Part shown: positions 26,828 through 35,430 of the stretch, in pieces
How positions within the stretch are numbered: the stretch's first letter is position 1
Layout: each line of letters opens with the position of its first letter
Assembly: GCF_000246895.1 (NCBI RefSeq)
Contig: NZ_BAEV01000012.1
Span: 1 to 55,500, forward strand
Source of the DNA: Clostridium arbusti SL206
GTDB taxonomy: Bacteria; Bacillota; Clostridia; Clostridiales; Clostridiaceae
DNA: 55,500 nucleotides
Direction of reading: 5' to 3'
The notes under the pieces: model-generated
Databases searched by the model: none
What the model was told of the DNA's origin: nothing
The model's input: only the letters and a program-made list of their open reading frames with translations
Made by a program: the position numbers and the translations under genes

Positions 26828-27592
26828 TTATAATTTCTGCTTCAATTCTGACATTATATTCATTAACTTTTCATCTTCATCAAATACAGAAGTTCCTTTA
26901 AGATCAGCTTCATTAACACTATCACTATATGGAATAGTATAGATAATTGGTATACTTAATTCACTTAATTTATCTTCTATAATTTTTTTCTCTCTTAAAT
27001 TCTTCACTTTATTTAAAACAGCTACATTATTTTTTATACCTATATCCTTAGATAATTTATTTATTCTTTCTGCCGTTTCAACTGAACGTAGATTTGGTTC
27101 AACAACTGTTATTAATACATCTATATTTTCTGTAGTTCCCCTTCCTAAATGTTCAATTCCAGCTTCCATATCCATGATCAATGTATAGTCAGATTTATTT
27201 ATGTAATGTTGTAATAATTTTTTTATTAGTGCATTCTCAGGACAAAAACATCCGCCCCCTCCTTGTCTAATAGATCCAGCTACTAGCAACTGAACACCAT
27301 CATTACATTCGATTCCAAATCTATCTAAAATATCATCTACTGTAAAATTTAATTTAAACATTTGACCATACCCACTGCCTGGTTTAACTCCTGTCTTTTC
27401 TGCAATCAAATCATTCATTTCTGTCAATGGTTTGATATCAGCCTTAGCTCCACCTAACGTAGTTATAAGATTAGGAGAAGAGTCCGTATCTAAAGCAATT
27501 ACTTTTTCTCCTTCCCTGGAAAATATTCTAGCAAGTCCTGCAGAAATAGTCGTTTTCCCTACTCCACCTTTTCCTGAAATACCTATCTTCAT
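26828..27592 (-). CDS. cooC: CO dehydrogenase nickel-insertion ATPase CooC
   Basis: A MinD-like P-loop ATPase of about 254 residues that dimerises and supplies Ni to the C-cluster of CooS. Seen: deviant Walker A GKGGVGKTT at the N-terminus, the metal-binding CxC as GGCFCPEN, and DMEAGIEHLGRG (Walker B region). The ATG at 27592 is preferred to the upstream TTG because GGAGGG lies 8 nt before it. The start overlaps the stop of the preceding Fe-S gene (ATGA), indicating translational coupling. Last gene of the leftward CO dehydrogenase operon. Confidence 0.93.
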   Translation of the reverse strand: MKIGISGKGGVGKTTISAGLARIFSREGEKVIALDTDSSPNLITTLGGAKADIKPLTEMNDLIAEKTGVKPGSGYGQMFKLNFTVDDILDRFGIECNDGVQLLVAGSIRQGGGGCFCPENALIKKLLQHYINKSDYTLIMDMEAGIEHLGRGTTENIDVLITVVEPNLRSVETAERINKLSKDIGIKNNVAVLNKVKNLREKKIIEDKLSELSIPIIYTIPYSDSVNEADLKGTSVFDEDEKLMNIMSELKQKL

Positions 27593-28335
27593 CTTTTTGC
27601 CCTCCAAAATTTCTTCATTTTTTTATTTTTTTTACAAGTTTCACATAAATCAATGTCTGACAAATGTGGAAATTCTTTTTTTAATTTCTCGATTATTTTT
27701 TTAGTACTAAAAAACTTCCCACATTCCTTACATTCTATAAGCTCAACCTTTGTATTAAAATATTCAATATATCTATTTGAGCCTTCATCTCTGACTTTTA
27801 TTGCTCCAGTAGGACAAATTTCAGCACATGACCCACAACCAATGCAAACATCAGAATCAATAGAAAAAGGAGTATCAACCTTAGTATCATAGCCTCTCCC
27901 TACAAAACTTATTGCTTCAATGCCTACTTTTTCCTTACACACTCTAACACATCTACCACAGTATAACAAACAATCATTGTCCTTACTTTCAAATCTGCTT
28001 TTAGTAACCCCTAGTTTCTCAAATCTTTCTTTTAATTCTTTTGAGCCTGGCGCTCTAGCCAGTATTAGTTCTGCTATTAATTTTCTTCTTTCAACTATTT
28101 CTTTTGTTGCTGTCTTAATTACCATACCATCTTCTACATATCTAGTACAAGAAGTATCTAGCGATTTTTCCCCGTTCTTCTCTATCTCGACGATACATAA
28201 TCTGCAAGCACCATAAGGCTCTAAGCCATCATGATGGCATAGCGTTGGGATATCAATCCCTAGCTCTATTGCCAATTCAAGAATAGTCTTTTCTTCCTGA
28301 ACTTTAGCTTCTTGACCATCAATAGTTACTTTCAT
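27589..28335 (-). CDS. NuoG-N/HydA-N-like multi-cluster Fe-S protein without catalytic domain
   Basis: A 248-residue protein. N-terminal plant-type [2Fe-2S] domain (Cys33, then CRLC, and DTSC); a NuoG-like segment (CLLYCGRCVRVC); a [4Fe-4S] motif CIGCGSCAEICPTG; and a C-terminal four-Cys knuckle (CKECGKFF ... CETC). This is the electron-wire half of NuoG or of the [FeFe]-hydrogenase HydA, but there is no H-cluster or molybdopterin domain. Placed between cooF and cooC, it probably links CooS/CooF to the NADH-binding subunit. RBS AGGAG; 4 bp from cooF. Confidence 0.88.
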   Translation of the reverse strand: MKVTIDGQEAKVQEEKTILELAIELGIDIPTLCHHDGLEPYGACRLCIVEIEKNGEKSLDTSCTRYVEDGMVIKTATKEIVERRKLIAELILARAPGSKELKERFEKLGVTKSRFESKDNDCLLYCGRCVRVCKEKVGIEAISFVGRGYDTKVDTPFSIDSDVCIGCGSCAEICPTGAIKVRDEGSNRYIEYFNTKVELIECKECGKFFSTKKIIEKLKKEFPHLSDIDLCETCKKNKKMKKFWRAKR

Positions 28336-28339
28336 CCTA

Positions 28340-28882
28340 TCACTCCTGCCCCATATCTACACTGTTCTTACCTTTTTGAAATGAAGTTAAAAGTCTTTGT
28401 GTTGACGCTTCTTTTTTCTTACTAGATAGTTCTTCTAAAGTTGTCATTTTCAAGGCATTCGTAGGACATCCTTTCACACATACTGGTTCTTTTTCTTCTT
28501 CAAGCCTCTCTATACAGAAATCACATTTAATTACAGTATTGTCTGATTTACTTCTCTTTAATACTCCAAAGGGGCAAACTTGAATACACATCTTACATCC
28601 TATGCATTTATTCTTATTTATCACAACTGGAGATTCATCATTTTTTCTGCTTATAGCAGCTGTAGGGCAGACAGTCTCACATGGAGCATCGTCACAGTGC
28701 CTACATTGCCAGGGAATATTGCTTCCATTTATAAATTCTACACTTATCCTATACTGTGGAATAGGGTCTTCCTGAATAGCAGCAAATAAATCCTTGGATT
28801 TAGAATGTTCAATAGCACATTCAAGCTGACAAGTACGACAGCCTAAACATTTATCTATATCAACAGTTATTATCTTTTCCAT
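28340..28882 (-). CDS. cooF: CooF-like ferredoxin-type electron carrier of CO dehydrogenase
   Basis: About 180 residues with four [4Fe-4S] Cys motifs: CLGCRTCQLEC, CRHCDDAPCETVC, CIGCKMCIQVC and CDFC...CVKGC. That is the CooF/HycB dicluster arrangement. It takes electrons from CooS. The ATG at 28882 follows the RBS GAGGTGA, which overlaps the cooS stop, so translation is probably coupled. HycB-like carriers are similar, but adjacency to cooS decides the name. Confidence 0.9.
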   Translation of the reverse strand: MEKIITVDIDKCLGCRTCQLECAIEHSKSKDLFAAIQEDPIPQYRISVEFINGSNIPWQCRHCDDAPCETVCPTAAISRKNDESPVVINKNKCIGCKMCIQVCPFGVLKRSKSDNTVIKCDFCIERLEEEKEPVCVKGCPTNALKMTTLEELSSKKKEASTQRLLTSFQKGKNSVDMGQE

Positions 28883-28887
28883 ATTTA

Positions 28888-30759
28888 TCACCTCTTCCCT
28901 AAGAGTTGTTCCCTTTTGCTTTCAATATGCTCAAGCATTAGATCTGCTATTTTATGAGGATCACTTTCCACAGCAAATTTACCTCCAGTCACTTCTTCTA
29001 CATCTTCAGTTAATAACTTAACTACTTCACTACTTCCCAAAATAGGAGGTGTAGTTCCTAAAACAGTAAAGACTCCCGAAGCTACAAAATAGGCACCTAT
29101 AGATACTGCCTTTTCACTCATCCATTCAGGAGCTGCTCCTGCAACAGGTAGGTCAGAAGTCTTAACACCTAAAGCTTCTGCTATTGCTGCTATTGCAACA
29201 AGAATTCTTGTATTATCTACACAGCTTCCCATGTGTAAACAAGGAGGAATACCAAGCTGTTCACAAACTGCTCTCAGACCATCTCCTGCTAATTTAGCAC
29301 CTTCTGTTTTAAAAAGGCCAGCTTTCATAGCAGCAATTGACCAGCAGCCTGTTCCTACTACCAAGATATCATTAGCTATTAAATCTTTAGCAACTTCAAT
29401 ATGGCTTTTATCATGTTCTACTTTAGGATTATTACAACCTACTATACCTGCTATCCCTTTGATTGTACCTTCTTTAATTGCATCAATAAGTGGATTCAAG
29501 GAACCACCTAGGGCTTCAACTATAGCTTCAACAGAAAAGCCTACAATTCCATCCATCTTTTCTGAAGGTATTTTAATCTTATCTTTTGCTCTAGAAGGGT
29601 AATTCTCAATGGCTGTTTTAATAATTTTCCTAGCAATTTCATCTGCCTGTTTTGGAGAAAACTCAATATGTTCTGCTCCTGGTATCTTTGCTTTTTCAGA
29701 AGTAGTAATTAATTTTGTATGATAACAATCAGCTACATCTACCAGCGAAGGCATAATACATTGATAATCGACTACCATAGCATCTACAGCACCGGTAGTT
29801 ATTGCTAATTCTTGTTGTAGAAAGTTACCCGCTGTTGGTATTCCATGTCTCATTGTAATTTCATTTCCTGTACAGCACATACCAGCTACGACAATTCCTT
29901 CTGCTCCTTTACTTTTAGCCAATTCTATCATTTCTTCATCTTCAGCAGCTTCAACAATTTTTTCAGACAAGATTGGCACATGACCATGAGTAATTATATT
30001 TACTTTATCTTCTTCTAACACACCTAAATTAGAAAAAGATTTAACAGGCTGAGGAGTACCAAACATTACATCTGAAAATTCAGTACCAATTAAAGAACCA
30101 CCCCAACCATCTCCAAGCGCTGTTCTAAGTCCATGTAGACTCAAGTTAAGAGGATCAGCATCAACTCCCATGTGTGTTCGGTGCATACTTTCTGTAACTT
30201 CCCTATCTATATTTCTAGGAGCAATATTTATATTCTTCCAAATCTTCTTTAAACTTTCAGGAGCATAAGCATTGGCAAATTGAAGCATGTTTTCATCCTG
30301 TTTTCCAAAGTCTAAAAGAGCTATTCTAGCAACATCTTCAGCAATATCTTTAATTTCTCTATTTATATCAATTCCTAATTTAGACGCTATTGCCTTTAAT
30401 TTAGCTTCATCCTTTATCTCATACCCTAATAATTCTCCTTCAGCCACCTCTTTAAATACTAATGCTATCTCTCGACTATGATCGCTATGGGCAGCCGCAC
30501 CAGCCGCAATCATTCTAACTAAGTTTCTAGAAACTATTGTAGCCGCTGTGGCACCACATACCCCCTTTGAAGGTCCTTCTCCAAAAGGATCTATTCTACA
30601 TGGACCCATAGTACAATTAGTACAGCATAAACCAAGTTGACCAAAACCACATTGAGGCTGTTGCGCTTCAAATCTATCCCAAACAGTCTCCACTCCATCA
30701 GCATGTGATTTTTTAATTCCTTCCTGTGTTGCTTTATCATATGACTTTTTTTCAAGCAA
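28888..30759 (-). CDS. cooS: Anaerobic nickel CO dehydrogenase catalytic subunit CooS
   Basis: A 623-residue Ni-CODH oxidising CO to CO2. D-cluster Cys37/Cys45, B-cluster Cys46, 49, 54 and 68, catalytic His91/His94 region (AHSDHSR). C-cluster ligands: His260 (THGHVP), Cys295/296 (GMCCTGNE), Cys334 (VDYQC), Cys442 (VGCNNP), Cys472 (GTGCWS), Cys513 (MGSCVD). Lys550 in EWMSEKA is the expected acid-base residue. All expected ligands are present, so it should be active. Start is TTG behind GAGGAG. It is flanked by a NuoF-like gene upstream and cooF downstream, and no acsA/acsB-type acetyl-CoA synthase gene is near. Confidence 0.96.
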   Translation of the reverse strand: MLEKKSYDKATQEGIKKSHADGVETVWDRFEAQQPQCGFGQLGLCCTNCTMGPCRIDPFGEGPSKGVCGATAATIVSRNLVRMIAAGAAAHSDHSREIALVFKEVAEGELLGYEIKDEAKLKAIASKLGIDINREIKDIAEDVARIALLDFGKQDENMLQFANAYAPESLKKIWKNINIAPRNIDREVTESMHRTHMGVDADPLNLSLHGLRTALGDGWGGSLIGTEFSDVMFGTPQPVKSFSNLGVLEEDKVNIITHGHVPILSEKIVEAAEDEEMIELAKSKGAEGIVVAGMCCTGNEITMRHGIPTAGNFLQQELAITTGAVDAMVVDYQCIMPSLVDVADCYHTKLITTSEKAKIPGAEHIEFSPKQADEIARKIIKTAIENYPSRAKDKIKIPSEKMDGIVGFSVEAIVEALGGSLNPLIDAIKEGTIKGIAGIVGCNNPKVEHDKSHIEVAKDLIANDILVVGTGCWSIAAMKAGLFKTEGAKLAGDGLRAVCEQLGIPPCLHMGSCVDNTRILVAIAAIAEALGVKTSDLPVAGAAPEWMSEKAVSIGAYFVASGVFTVLGTTPPILGSSEVVKLLTEDVEEVTGGKFAVESDPHKIADLMLEHIESKREQLLGKR

Positions 30760-30818
30760 AATACTTAACTCCTCTCTTTTGTATGAATTATCAATATTTA
30801 AATATATTTTATTATTTT

Positions 30819-32660
30819 TTATTCTTTTGCTATTGCATTAAAATGACAAACTTCAATACACGTTCCACACTTAATACATTTGTCTTTATGTATAATATGC
30901 TGCTTTTTAACTTCTCCACTGATAGCATCTGCAGGACATTCCTTTACACATTTAGTACATCCTCTACAATCATCAGTAATATAGTATTCCAATAATGACT
31001 GACATACCCCAGCTGAACATTTTTTATCTTTTATATGAACTTCATATTCAGCTCTAAAATATTTCAGTGTTGACAATACAGGATTAGGTGCAGCTTGTCC
31101 CAAGCCACATAAAGCAGTATCTTTTATTGTTTTGCCCAAAGTCTCTAATTGATCTAAATCTTCGATTTTAGCCTTACCTTCTGTAATCTTATCCAATATA
31201 TCTAACATTCTTTTAGTACCTTCACAGCAAGGAGCACACTTACCACAAGATTCCGCTACTGTAAAGTTTAAAAAGAACCTAGCTATATCTACCATACAGT
31301 TATCTTCATCTAGTACAACCAACCCACCAGAACCCATCATTGCTCCCGCTTGCACTAATGAGTCATAATCAACTGCTAAATCTAACTTATCTTTTGGGAG
31401 GCAGCCCCCAGAAGGGCCACCAATCTGAACTGCTTTAAAGTCTCTGCCATTAGGTATCCCGCCACCTATATCATAAATTATTTTTTTCATTGAAATTCCC
31501 ATTGGTACTTCCACTAAACCAGTATTATTTATCTTACCCGTCAAAGAAAAGACCTTAGTTCCTCTGCTGCCTTCAGTGCCTATTTTGCTATAGACTTTAG
31601 CTCCATTAATAATAATCCCTGCAATATTAGCATAGGTTTCTACATTATTAATGTTTGTAGGCTTACCCCACAATCCTTTCTGGGCTGGAAATGGTGGTTT
31701 AGATTTAGGCATCCCACGTTTTCCTTCAATAGATGCTATCAAAGCCGTCTCTTCACCACAGACAAAAGCTCCAGCACCAGCTTTAATCTCAATATCAAAA
31801 TTAAACTCTGTACCAAACAATTCTTTTCCCAAAAAACCATACTCTCTAGCCTGAACAATAGCCTCTTTTAAGCGTTTAATGGCTAGTGGATACTCAGCTC
31901 TAACATAAACATATCCTTCATTGGAACCAATAGCATACGCAGCAATAATCATTCCTTCAAGAACCTTATGTGGATCTCCTACCAGTACACTTTCATCCAT
32001 AAAAGCACCTGGATCACCTTCATCAGCATTGCAAATAACATATTTTTTGCTTCCTTTACTATCTCGAGCAAATTGCCACTTAAGTCCAGTTGGAAATCCT
32101 CCGCCTCCTCGTCCACGAAGACCTGATTGCTTAATTTCATCAATTACTTCCTGTGGCTTCATTTCAGTTAAAGCTTGTCCTAATGCCTGATAACCATCTC
32201 TTGCTATGTAATCTTTAATATCTTTTGGATTGATTTTACCGCAATTATTCAATACAATTTTCTTCTGTTTACTATAAAAATCAATATCATCATAAGAAAA
32301 TATATTTTTTCCACTAACCGGATCTTTATATAATAATCTTTCTACTATCTCACCCTTTAAAAACTGTTTTTCTACTAGCTCTTTTACATCTTCAGCACTT
32401 ACTTTACAATAAAATATTCTTTCTGGATACACTATTACAATTGGTCCTTTTTCACAAAAACCATGACAACCTGTTTCTACTACCTTTACTTCATTTTCTA
32501 AATGGTTATTAATAAGTTCTTCTTTTAATGCATGTTGAACTTCTCTGCATCCGGAGGAAATACACCCTGTACCCCCACAGACTAGAATTCGTTTTTCTAC
32601 TTCTTCTAAACCTTCTTGAAAATCTTTCTGCAGCTTTTTTAATTCTTCCAGTGATTTCAA
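30819..32660 (-). CDS. NuoF-like NADH-binding flavoprotein (HydB/HndC type)
   Basis: About 613 residues. The frame reaches 32729, but GGAGGTG lies 5 nt before a TTG at 32660 (LKSLEELKKL), so I start there. Order: N-terminal thioredoxin-like [2Fe-2S] (CGGTGC ... GCHGFC), FMN/NADH site GRGGGGFPTGLKW with CNADEGDPGAFMDE, SLBB-like region, [4Fe-4S] motif ESCGKCAPCCEGT, and two C-terminal [4Fe-4S] motifs (CRGCTKCVKECP, CIKCGTCIEVC). This is the NAD(H)-reacting subunit of bifurcating hydrogenases and formate dehydrogenases. Here it heads the cooS operon, implying NAD(+) as electron acceptor for CO oxidation. Confidence 0.93.
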   Translation of the reverse strand: MKSLEELKKLQKDFQEGLEEVEKRILVCGGTGCISSGCREVQHALKEELINNHLENEVKVVETGCHGFCEKGPIVIVYPERIFYCKVSAEDVKELVEKQFLKGEIVERLLYKDPVSGKNIFSYDDIDFYSKQKKIVLNNCGKINPKDIKDYIARDGYQALGQALTEMKPQEVIDEIKQSGLRGRGGGGFPTGLKWQFARDSKGSKKYVICNADEGDPGAFMDESVLVGDPHKVLEGMIIAAYAIGSNEGYVYVRAEYPLAIKRLKEAIVQAREYGFLGKELFGTEFNFDIEIKAGAGAFVCGEETALIASIEGKRGMPKSKPPFPAQKGLWGKPTNINNVETYANIAGIIINGAKVYSKIGTEGSRGTKVFSLTGKINNTGLVEVPMGISMKKIIYDIGGGIPNGRDFKAVQIGGPSGGCLPKDKLDLAVDYDSLVQAGAMMGSGGLVVLDEDNCMVDIARFFLNFTVAESCGKCAPCCEGTKRMLDILDKITEGKAKIEDLDQLETLGKTIKDTALCGLGQAAPNPVLSTLKYFRAEYEVHIKDKKCSAGVCQSLLEYYITDDCRGCTKCVKECPADAISGEVKKQHIIHKDKCIKCGTCIEVCHFNAIAKE

Positions 32661-32865
32661 ACTATTCACCTCCACAATAAAGAGCATTAATTCAAGAATA
32701 AAATTAAGTACTTCAGTATTTTTTCTCATAATTCATATACTTGGTTAGTTATTGCTTAATTCATTATTTATTCTATAAAATCTTGAAAAGTTATTAAATT
32801 TATTTATTCCACATCACTAGCGTTTCATCGTTTTTTAGCTGAAATCACTTTGAAAATAAAAGCTT

Positions 32866-32905
32866 CTTTGTTTAATCACTATGTTGCAAAATCCGTTAAA
32901 CAAAG
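32866..32905. promoter_or_regulatory. Perfect inverted repeat upstream of the CO dehydrogenase operon
   Basis: Arms CTTTGTTTAA / TTAAACAAAG around 20 nt, about 205 nt before the nuoF-like start. On the minus strand a T-containing stretch follows, so it could be a leader terminator or an operator. It is the only clear structured signal in 32661-33000. Confidence 0.4.
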
Positions 32906-33002
32906 GGGCTGAAAAAATGAAATATACGGATAATTATACCATATTTTATAACAAATTTATAGATATAATCTGTATAATTCTGTCTATGTTCTAAGTAGTC
33001 TG

Positions 33003-33062
33003 CTAACTTATATTCTCCCATAGCTTTGTCATTCTTGCTTGTGTAATTGTCTCCACATCAAC
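33003..33062 (-). pseudogene. Possible integrase fragment
   Basis: Frame VDVETITQARMTKLWENIS then stop. It resembles the region after the catalytic Tyr of tyrosine integrases, but is only 19 codons. Its place beside att copy 3 is the main support. Confidence 0.25.
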
Positions 33063-33181
33063 ATATTGAAGATTATTAAATAGAATTGTTATACCTAAAG
33101 AAAAAGTCACTGCTGTAGAAAAAATAAATGGTTTATTTGCATAGCCTTTTATATCTATCTAAAGCTAATGTGGGAAAAATA

Positions 33182-33263
33182 AAAAAATAAGCAAGTCTAC
33201 AAACTCTGTAAGCCCGCTTATTTCAAGCTTTGGTAGTCCCAACGAAAATCGAACCCGTGATTT
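33182..33263 (-). repeat. Decayed copy 3 of tRNA-Glu 3' end plus terminator
   Basis: Terminator stem with substitutions, then a tRNA tail copy at 33231-33263 (TGGTAGTCCCAACG...). Direct orientation relative to the intact tRNA at 35431. More diverged than copy 2. Flanked right (33264-33390) by the same integrase-tail-like sequence. Together with 33003-33062 it explains most of 32906-33620; 33391-33620 shows nothing clear. Confidence 0.75.
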
Positions 33264-33620
33264 GTTTTTATATATTTTTATTTTTCTGCACTTTCCTATA
33301 AATGTTGATATTACTAGATTTCCTTACTTATACTCTCTAAACAAAACTATAGCTATCTGAAACTTTTGTGGAAAAAGTGTGGGGAAATTTTAATCAGTTT
33401 ATTTGTTGAATAAGCTAACTTTTGATTTAAATAAAGTTATGCTTACTTTATTTGAAATCGCATTTTACTTATTCGTACTTTAGGAGAAATATGAATTAAT
33501 ATTTTTTCTATAATGGGTGTCGCCAACATTTCCGACAAAGCGCACGTAAAACTAATAATAACCAAATATAAGTAGCATAAATGTTTTATAATTGTTAGAA
33601 ATATGGCATAAGCTGGTATA

Positions 33621-34067
33621 TTATTTTATTTTAAAATTCACATTTTTAATTACTTCAATAATTTCGCCATTTAATCCTTCAAATAAAGCATTATAGATAT
33701 CTAATGTAGGTTCACCCAAATATAATTTATCAGGTGGTACGACAGCTTTGGCGCCATGTGCCAAAGCTTTTTCATATATTGCATCTACATCATCAACATA
33801 TAGTGCAAAATGAAGTAAAGCACCATATCTAACATCTTCTTTATGCTTAGCTTTTAATCCTTGTGCGGGAACTTCTGCATTACGGTCAAATATTTCTATG
33901 CCTGTCACTCCATCTGGTGAAATAAGCATAGTAGCATCATTAATTTTAAATGAAGGTAAGGTTCAATGATGTCCTGTTTTAAAGTCAAATACATCTTTGT
34001 AAAACTGAATTGTTTTGTTATAGTCATAAGCCATTATTGCTATATGAGCTAATCCTTTTGTATTCAT
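33621..34067 (-). pseudogene. VOC/glyoxalase-family gene with in-frame TGA at codon 35
   Basis: From the ATG at 34067 (RBS AAGGAG) a 148-codon VOC protein reads MNTKGLAHIAIMAYDYNKTI, then ...FKTGHH, TGA at 33963-33965, TLPSFKINDATML and on in the same frame to 33621. A single TGG-to-TGA change of a Trp codon explains it; the remaining sequence is not decayed, so the loss is recent or the base is an error. The later methionine (33929) would give only a 102-residue fragment lacking the first VOC strand. VOC proteins bind a divalent metal; substrate unknown. The gene is divergent from an Lrp-type regulator. Confidence 0.8.
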
Positions 34068-34242
34068 ATAATCTACTCCTTGTAATAAAATTATATTGTA
34101 TTTATTTAATGTTCTTCTTATAATAAAATTATACTTTTTTTGTTAACTCAAAAGAATATCTTTTCAAAGGTATATAAGTCAAATTACTTTTAAATAAAAA
34201 GTGTTTAATTCAATTTTCAGAAAATATTGAGGTGTTAATGGA

Positions 34243-34662
34243 ATGAAGTCATTACAATTAGATAGAACAGATTATATGATTTGGGAACTTTTAAAAAGTA
34301 ATTCAAGAATTCCACTGGTGGATATTGCAACACAAGTAAATATGTCACCACCTGCTGTGAAAGAAAGAATGACTAAATTAGAAGAAGCAAATATTATTAA
34401 AAGTTATACAATAAAAATTCAAGAAAAAGAAAACTTTATTGAAACTTATATCATGATAAAAACATCAAAATGTCTGCAGCTTGAAGACTATTGTCGAAAC
34501 TTTAAGTCTGTTAAGGAAATGAAAAGAGTAAGTGGAAATTATAATTATTTGATTAAATTAGAGACAGAAACTTTACGTGAACTATATAAATTCCAAGAAG
34601 GACTTGTGAAATTTGGACCATCTAATGCATTTGTAGTGACAAAGAATATTGATTTTAATTAA
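34243..34662 (+). CDS. Lrp/AsnC family transcriptional regulator
   Basis: A 139-residue regulator: N-terminal winged HTH (LDRTDYMIWELLKSNSRIPL ... VNMSPPAVKERMTKLEEANI) and a C-terminal RAM ligand-binding domain. GAGGTG precedes the ATG. It is divergent from the broken VOC gene (175 bp shared region), which it may control along with itself; effector unknown. An inverted repeat CAAAGTAAATAAA / TTTATTTACTTTG at 34701-34746 follows and may serve as terminator. Confidence 0.9.
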   Translation: MKSLQLDRTDYMIWELLKSNSRIPLVDIATQVNMSPPAVKERMTKLEEANIIKSYTIKIQEKENFIETYIMIKTSKCLQLEDYCRNFKSVKEMKRVSGNYNYLIKLETETLRELYKFQEGLVKFGPSNAFVVTKNIDFN

Positions 34663-34932
34663 TAATATATAGATAATACCATCATCCGTGTCATGAAGTG
34701 CAAAGTAAATAAATTGGATAAAATAAACGCCATTTTATTTACTTTGGTTAGTGGAGTTCTTTATTTACGGTTTTAAGCCATTTTATAAGTAAATATATTT
34801 AGTTATTTATTCAAAGTAAAGTTATTTATAGTTTTAAACCTTTAATTTACTATAAATACCTACTTTGCCCCTGTTGTCACGAAAGCTGATACTACCACAG
34901 GTACTTTCAAATAAAATAAAACCAGAGTGTTT

Positions 34933-34980
34933 TTACTCTAGCTTTCTATCATCTATTTTCTTTCTCATAAATGGAAACAT
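34933..34980 (-). CDS. 15-codon ORF with strong RBS and terminator
   Basis: MFPFMRKKIDDRKLE, ATG at 34980, behind a perfect AAGGAGGAG 5 nt upstream. The coding end overlaps a small terminator hairpin (AGAGT...ACTCT, 34924-34939, then TTTTATTTTATTT on the minus strand). RBS, tiny frame and terminator together look like a designed unit: micropeptide, leader peptide, or the surviving 5' end of a deleted gene. No family recognised. The remainder of 34663-35067 has no other gene. Confidence 0.35.
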   Translation of the reverse strand: MFPFMRKKIDDRKLE

Positions 34981-35067
34981 AATAGCTCCTCCTTTTTGTA
35001 TTTTTACTTTATCCGGTTTTTGATACAATTTATGAATTACAGAAAATAAATAGGGCACATGAACTAC

Positions 35068-35288
35068 ATATTATAGACATAATTATTCTTAGATAAAATA
35101 TACTTGTAGAATATACTCTATTATTATAGTTAATTATATCATCGCTCACCATAATACTACATATTATTCTAATAATATCTTTTATAAAATATCTAAGGCT
35201 TTCCGGAACCTCTGAAAGCCTCATAAATAGGATGGTAAATAGATTTGAACCACAACCAATGCTTTACCCTAATAGCAAACTACAGTTT
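35068..35288. repeat. ~230-bp repeated module, right copy
   Basis: Partner of 22546-22792. Shared blocks run almost end to end; the hairpin here is AGGCTTTC / GAAAGCCT (35193-35221), with a tRNA-like tail (TAGATTTGAACCAC, AACCAATGCTTTACC). The hairpin arms differ from the left copy in sequence but keep pairing. An open frame here is a shadow. It lies just left of the integrase-tail-like sequence and the tRNA-Glu terminator. Confidence 0.6.
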
Positions 35289-35383
35289 TCTAAAATTTGC
35301 TGTAAGCATTGATATTTCTAGCTTTACTAACTACTGCTTTCTGACAGAAACTATAATTTTCTAAAACTAATTTGGGCAAATAA

Positions 35384-35427
35384 AAAATAAGCCAGTCTAC
35401 AAACTCTGTAAACTAGCTTATTTAAAG
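35384..35427 (-). terminator. Terminator of tRNA-Glu
   Basis: Minus-strand stem AATAAGC-AGTTTAC / GTAGACT-GCTTATT followed by TTTTTTA. Copies of this terminator travel with the tRNA 3' end at 20.8, 25.0 and 33.2 kb. Confidence 0.85.
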
Positions 35428-35430
35428 CTT

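Noticed and set aside
35030-35224. 64-residue minus-strand frame
   Set aside because: Lies in the repeated non-coding module and has no RBS.
35225-35290. Possible second tRNA gene
   Set aside because: A T-loop-like GGTTCAAATC is present, but acceptor and T stems are too short and the anticodon loop is not canonical; kept only as a tRNA-like relic in the repeat.
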